Below are positions 62,053 to 64,000 of a DNA stretch of 64,000 nt, in pieces. Every line of letters begins with the position of its first letter. Positions within the stretch are counted from its first letter, which is position 1. This stretch comes from Priestia megaterium NBRC 15308 = ATCC 14581 (GTDB taxonomy: Bacteria; Bacillota; Bacilli; Bacillales; Bacillaceae_H): NCBI RefSeq assembly GCF_000832985.1, contig NZ_CP009920.1:372001-436000 (forward strand), read 5' to 3'. A program made the translations under genes and the position numbers. The notes below the pieces were generated by a model, which did not search any database, had not been told where the DNA came from, and saw nothing but the letters and a program-made list of their open reading frames with translations.

Positions 62053-63012
62053 ATGATTCGAACAATCGCTATTACACAAGACTTACACGTCAAAGAAGAT
62101 GTCCCCCTTGATCACTTATCTGATCCTTCAATTAAGTGGTTCTGGGTAGATCTTGCCTCTCCATCTGAAGAGGAAGCAAAAGTGTTAGAGACGTTTTTCC
62201 ACTTTCACCCTTTAGCTATCGAAGATTGTCTTCATTTATTACAACGTCCTAAACTTGATTATTATGAGGGTTACAGCTTTTTAGTTCTTCATTATTTAAA
62301 TAGCAACACGTTAGATGTTGAAGAAGTAGACTTATTTATTGGGGAAAATTATCTAGTGACCTTTCACTTTAAACCGGTACTCAGTATTGAAACAGTCCGA
62401 CAACGCCTTTTACAGCATCCTAGTGGATTTAATAAAGGAGTGTCCTATATTGCTTATGCGGTTCTAGACCAATTAGTGGATGATTACTTCCCAATCGTAT
62501 ATGAAATTGAGGATAAATTAAATGAAATTGAAAGCAGAGATGCCAAAAAATCAATTGCTTTACTAATGAATGATGTTTTTGATATCCGAAGTGATTTATT
62601 AAAGCTCAGAAAAACCATTCTTCCTATGCGTGATCTGCTATATCGAATTATTAATTCTGAACGTTTATATATACCTGCGGAGCAGAAAGCCTATTTCAAT
62701 GACATCTATGACCACTTGATAAAATTAACAAGCATGGTGGAAGCCAATCGAGATATGACATCTGATATGAGAGATAATTACCTTTCACTTAACGCCAATC
62801 GGATGAACTCCATTATGATGACATTAACGATTATTTCCTCTATTTTCATCCCCCTTACATTTGTCGTAGGGTTATATGGGATGAACTTTGATCATATGCC
62901 AGAACTTCACTGGCACTACGGGTATTATATTGTTTTAGGAATTATGGCTTTAATGACAATTGGCATGATTCTCTGGTTTAAACAAAAAGGCTGGTTTAAT
63001 GTAAATAAATAA
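62053..63012 (+). CDS. corA: CorA-family magnesium/divalent cation transporter
   Basis: The 319-residue protein has a large cytosolic N-terminal domain and two C-terminal membrane helices. The signature YGMNFDHMPELHW (GMN at about 277-279) follows the first. CorA pentamers import Mg2+ or Co2+. AAGGAGCAGG precedes ATG. YGMN and MPEL give high confidence. Confidence 0.96.
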   Translation: MIRTIAITQDLHVKEDVPLDHLSDPSIKWFWVDLASPSEEEAKVLETFFHFHPLAIEDCLHLLQRPKLDYYEGYSFLVLHYLNSNTLDVEEVDLFIGENYLVTFHFKPVLSIETVRQRLLQHPSGFNKGVSYIAYAVLDQLVDDYFPIVYEIEDKLNEIESRDAKKSIALLMNDVFDIRSDLLKLRKTILPMRDLLYRIINSERLYIPAEQKAYFNDIYDHLIKLTSMVEANRDMTSDMRDNYLSLNANRMNSIMMTLTIISSIFIPLTFVVGLYGMNFDHMPELHWHYGYYIVLGIMALMTIGMILWFKQKGWFNVNK

Positions 63013-63052
63013 CCTCAACAATATGCTGACGTATCTTCCAAAAATGCTTAGT

Positions 63053-63088
63053 TAAAAGCAGCCCTAAAGAATGGGGCTGCTTTTTAAG
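63053..63088 (+). terminator. Terminator after corA
   Basis: AAAAGCAGCCC pairs with GGGGCTGCTTTT and ends in T. Confidence 0.88.
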
Positions 63089-63140
63089 ATTTCCAATAAT
63101 TACGAATATATTGACCAAAGCATATATTTAAAATAGATTT

Positions 63141-64000
63141 TTAACCAATAAGAATCTTTTCTTCTGCATACCGAATTTTAGCTTGCTTATTTGAGCGAAT
63201 TGCAAGTACGAACCCAATAGTAAGAGGACCTACTCTACCAATAAACATCATAACCGTAATGAGAATTCGGCCGATAGGACTTAAGTCGCCTGTAAAGTTA
63301 GCACTTAATCCAACTGTTCCAGAAGCAGAAAACGTTTCAAACAAAAGAGTAGCCATATCTACACCTTTTTCTGTAATTGTAAGTAGAAAGAAAATAATAG
63401 AAACAAAAATAATTCCAGAAGTAGTAATAGAAAAAGCTCTATAAACAAGTGATTTAGGAATTCGGCGTCGAAAAACATTAATCTCTTCTTTATTTGTCAA
63501 TACTGACCATAAAGCAAACAATATTAAGACAAACGTCGTTATTTTGATTCCACCACCTGTCGAACCTGGCGCTGCTCCAATAAACATGAGCCCCATCATA
63601 TACACTTTTGAAGGTAATGTGAGCGCCCCAATATCCACGGTATTAAAACCAGCAGTACGAGGAACTACTCCCTGAAAGTATGCTGCCCACCATTTATCGC
63701 CCATGCTCAATTCACCTAAAGTATGAGGATTATGATATTCTAAAGCAAAAATAATCAGTGTGCTTACGACATTTAAGAGGATAGTTGAAACTAATACAAT
63801 TTTAGTGTGAAGAGAAAACTTCCTTATGTTTCGTTTTCGAAAAATATCTGCAATGACAAAAAATCCAGTCCCTCCTATTATGAAAAGTGACGTAATCATA
63901 ATATTTACGGTTGGATCTCCTACCCATTTACTTAAATTATCTGGTTCCAAACCAAATCCTGCATTGTTAAAAGCAGAGACAGAATGGAATATGCCATAAT
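63141..64000 (-). CDS. Ktr/Trk-type potassium transporter subunit, 5' end beyond the window
   Basis: The frame stays open to the window edge and reads GIFHSVSAFNNAGFG before LEPDNLSKWVGDPTVN, so the TTG at 63950 is internal. Selectivity-filter-like motifs SAFNNAGFG, VPRTAGFNTVDI, APGSTGGGIKITTF and SASGTVGLSANFT are typical of KtrB/KtrD, which take up K+ with a KtrA/KtrC regulatory subunit. The visible part has about 285 residues; the first 150 or so are missing. It is convergent with corA. Confidence 0.93.
   Translation of the reverse strand, partial: YGIFHSVSAFNNAGFGLEPDNLSKWVGDPTVNIMITSLFIIGGTGFFVIADIFRKRNIRKFSLHTKIVLVSTILLNVVSTLIIFALEYHNPHTLGELSMGDKWWAAYFQGVVPRTAGFNTVDIGALTLPSKVYMMGLMFIGAAPGSTGGGIKITTFVLILFALWSVLTNKEEINVFRRRIPKSLVYRAFSITTSGIIFVSIIFFLLTITEKGVDMATLLFETFSASGTVGLSANFTGDLSPIGRILITVMMFIGRVGPLTIGFVLAIRSNKQAKIRYAEEKILIG

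Noticed and set aside
1-64000. CRISPR array, tRNA or rRNA genes, prophage or conjugation modules
   Set aside because: No regularly spaced repeats, no tRNA-like cloverleaf with CCA-side pattern, and no structural phage or transfer genes were seen.

Overview
The window looks like chromosome of a low-GC, spore-forming Bacillaceae bacterium, most like Priestia (Bacillus) megaterium or a close relative. It carries an alpha/beta-type small acid-soluble spore protein, an Sda-type checkpoint peptide, a sporulation-kinase-like histidine kinase, an RsbR paralogue, a DUF3231 protein, AGGAGG-type ribosome binding sites and CcpA cre-like sites. The species is an inference; no rRNA or marker gene is present.

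Region by region. 1-3.2 kb: a truncated nuclease-family remnant, a small hydrophilic protein, an AbaSI-like modification-dependent restriction endonuclease, and a DUF4352 surface protein whose ribosome binding site abuts a perfect 16-bp inverted repeat. 3.3-20.5 kb: a complete tryptophan catabolic island. A rightward operon (kynU, permease, kynA, kynB), next to a TetR repressor, converts tryptophan to anthranilate plus alanine. It converges on a leftward 12-gene operon: FADH2-dependent oxygenase, FAD synthetase domain, flavin reductase, 3-hydroxyanthranilate dioxygenase, then the 2-aminomuconate/meta-cleavage genes ending in pyruvate and acetyl-CoA. The leftward operon has a -10 box, a Crp/Fnr-like half-symmetric box centred at -41.5 and a cre-like site in the gap shared with two divergent Crp/Fnr-family genes. 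20.8-22 kb: a MerR-controlled carboxymuconolactone-decarboxylase-like gene and the frameshifted tail of an amidohydrolase. 22-28.5 kb: the glucitol locus (fruC, gutP, gutB and the divergent STAND activator gutR).

28.7-43.6 kb: small hypothetical genes, a TPR protein, an AlkD-like repair protein, DUF1801 and a frameshifted YdeI-like gene, a Gfo/Idh/MocA oxidoreductase with divergent LysR, an EamA transporter, an uncharacterised amidohydrolase-CMD-MFS operon with divergent XRE regulator, an aspartate racemase family gene, a PAS histidine kinase and an Sda-like peptide. 43.7-49.6 kb: an IS21-family element (6-bp target duplication TTTATT) with two copies of one ISL3-family element inserted at exactly the same offset in its two terminal repeats, each with its own 8-bp target duplication. 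49.8-64 kb: housekeeping and stress genes with many small proteins: RsbR paralogue, GlsB/YeaQ-type membrane protein, alpha/beta hydrolase, DUF3231, SASP, DinB, isochorismatase-like hydrolase, FtsW/RodA, CorA, and a Ktr/Trk potassium transporter cut by the window end. A dispersed intergenic repeat occurs several times here.

The tryptophan island is the best-integrated system. The oxygenase, reductase and FAD synthetase form a probable anthranilate 3-hydroxylase joining the kynurenine branch to the meta-cleavage branch. This design is known from Geobacillus, and the regulatory layout proposed here is read from the sequence.
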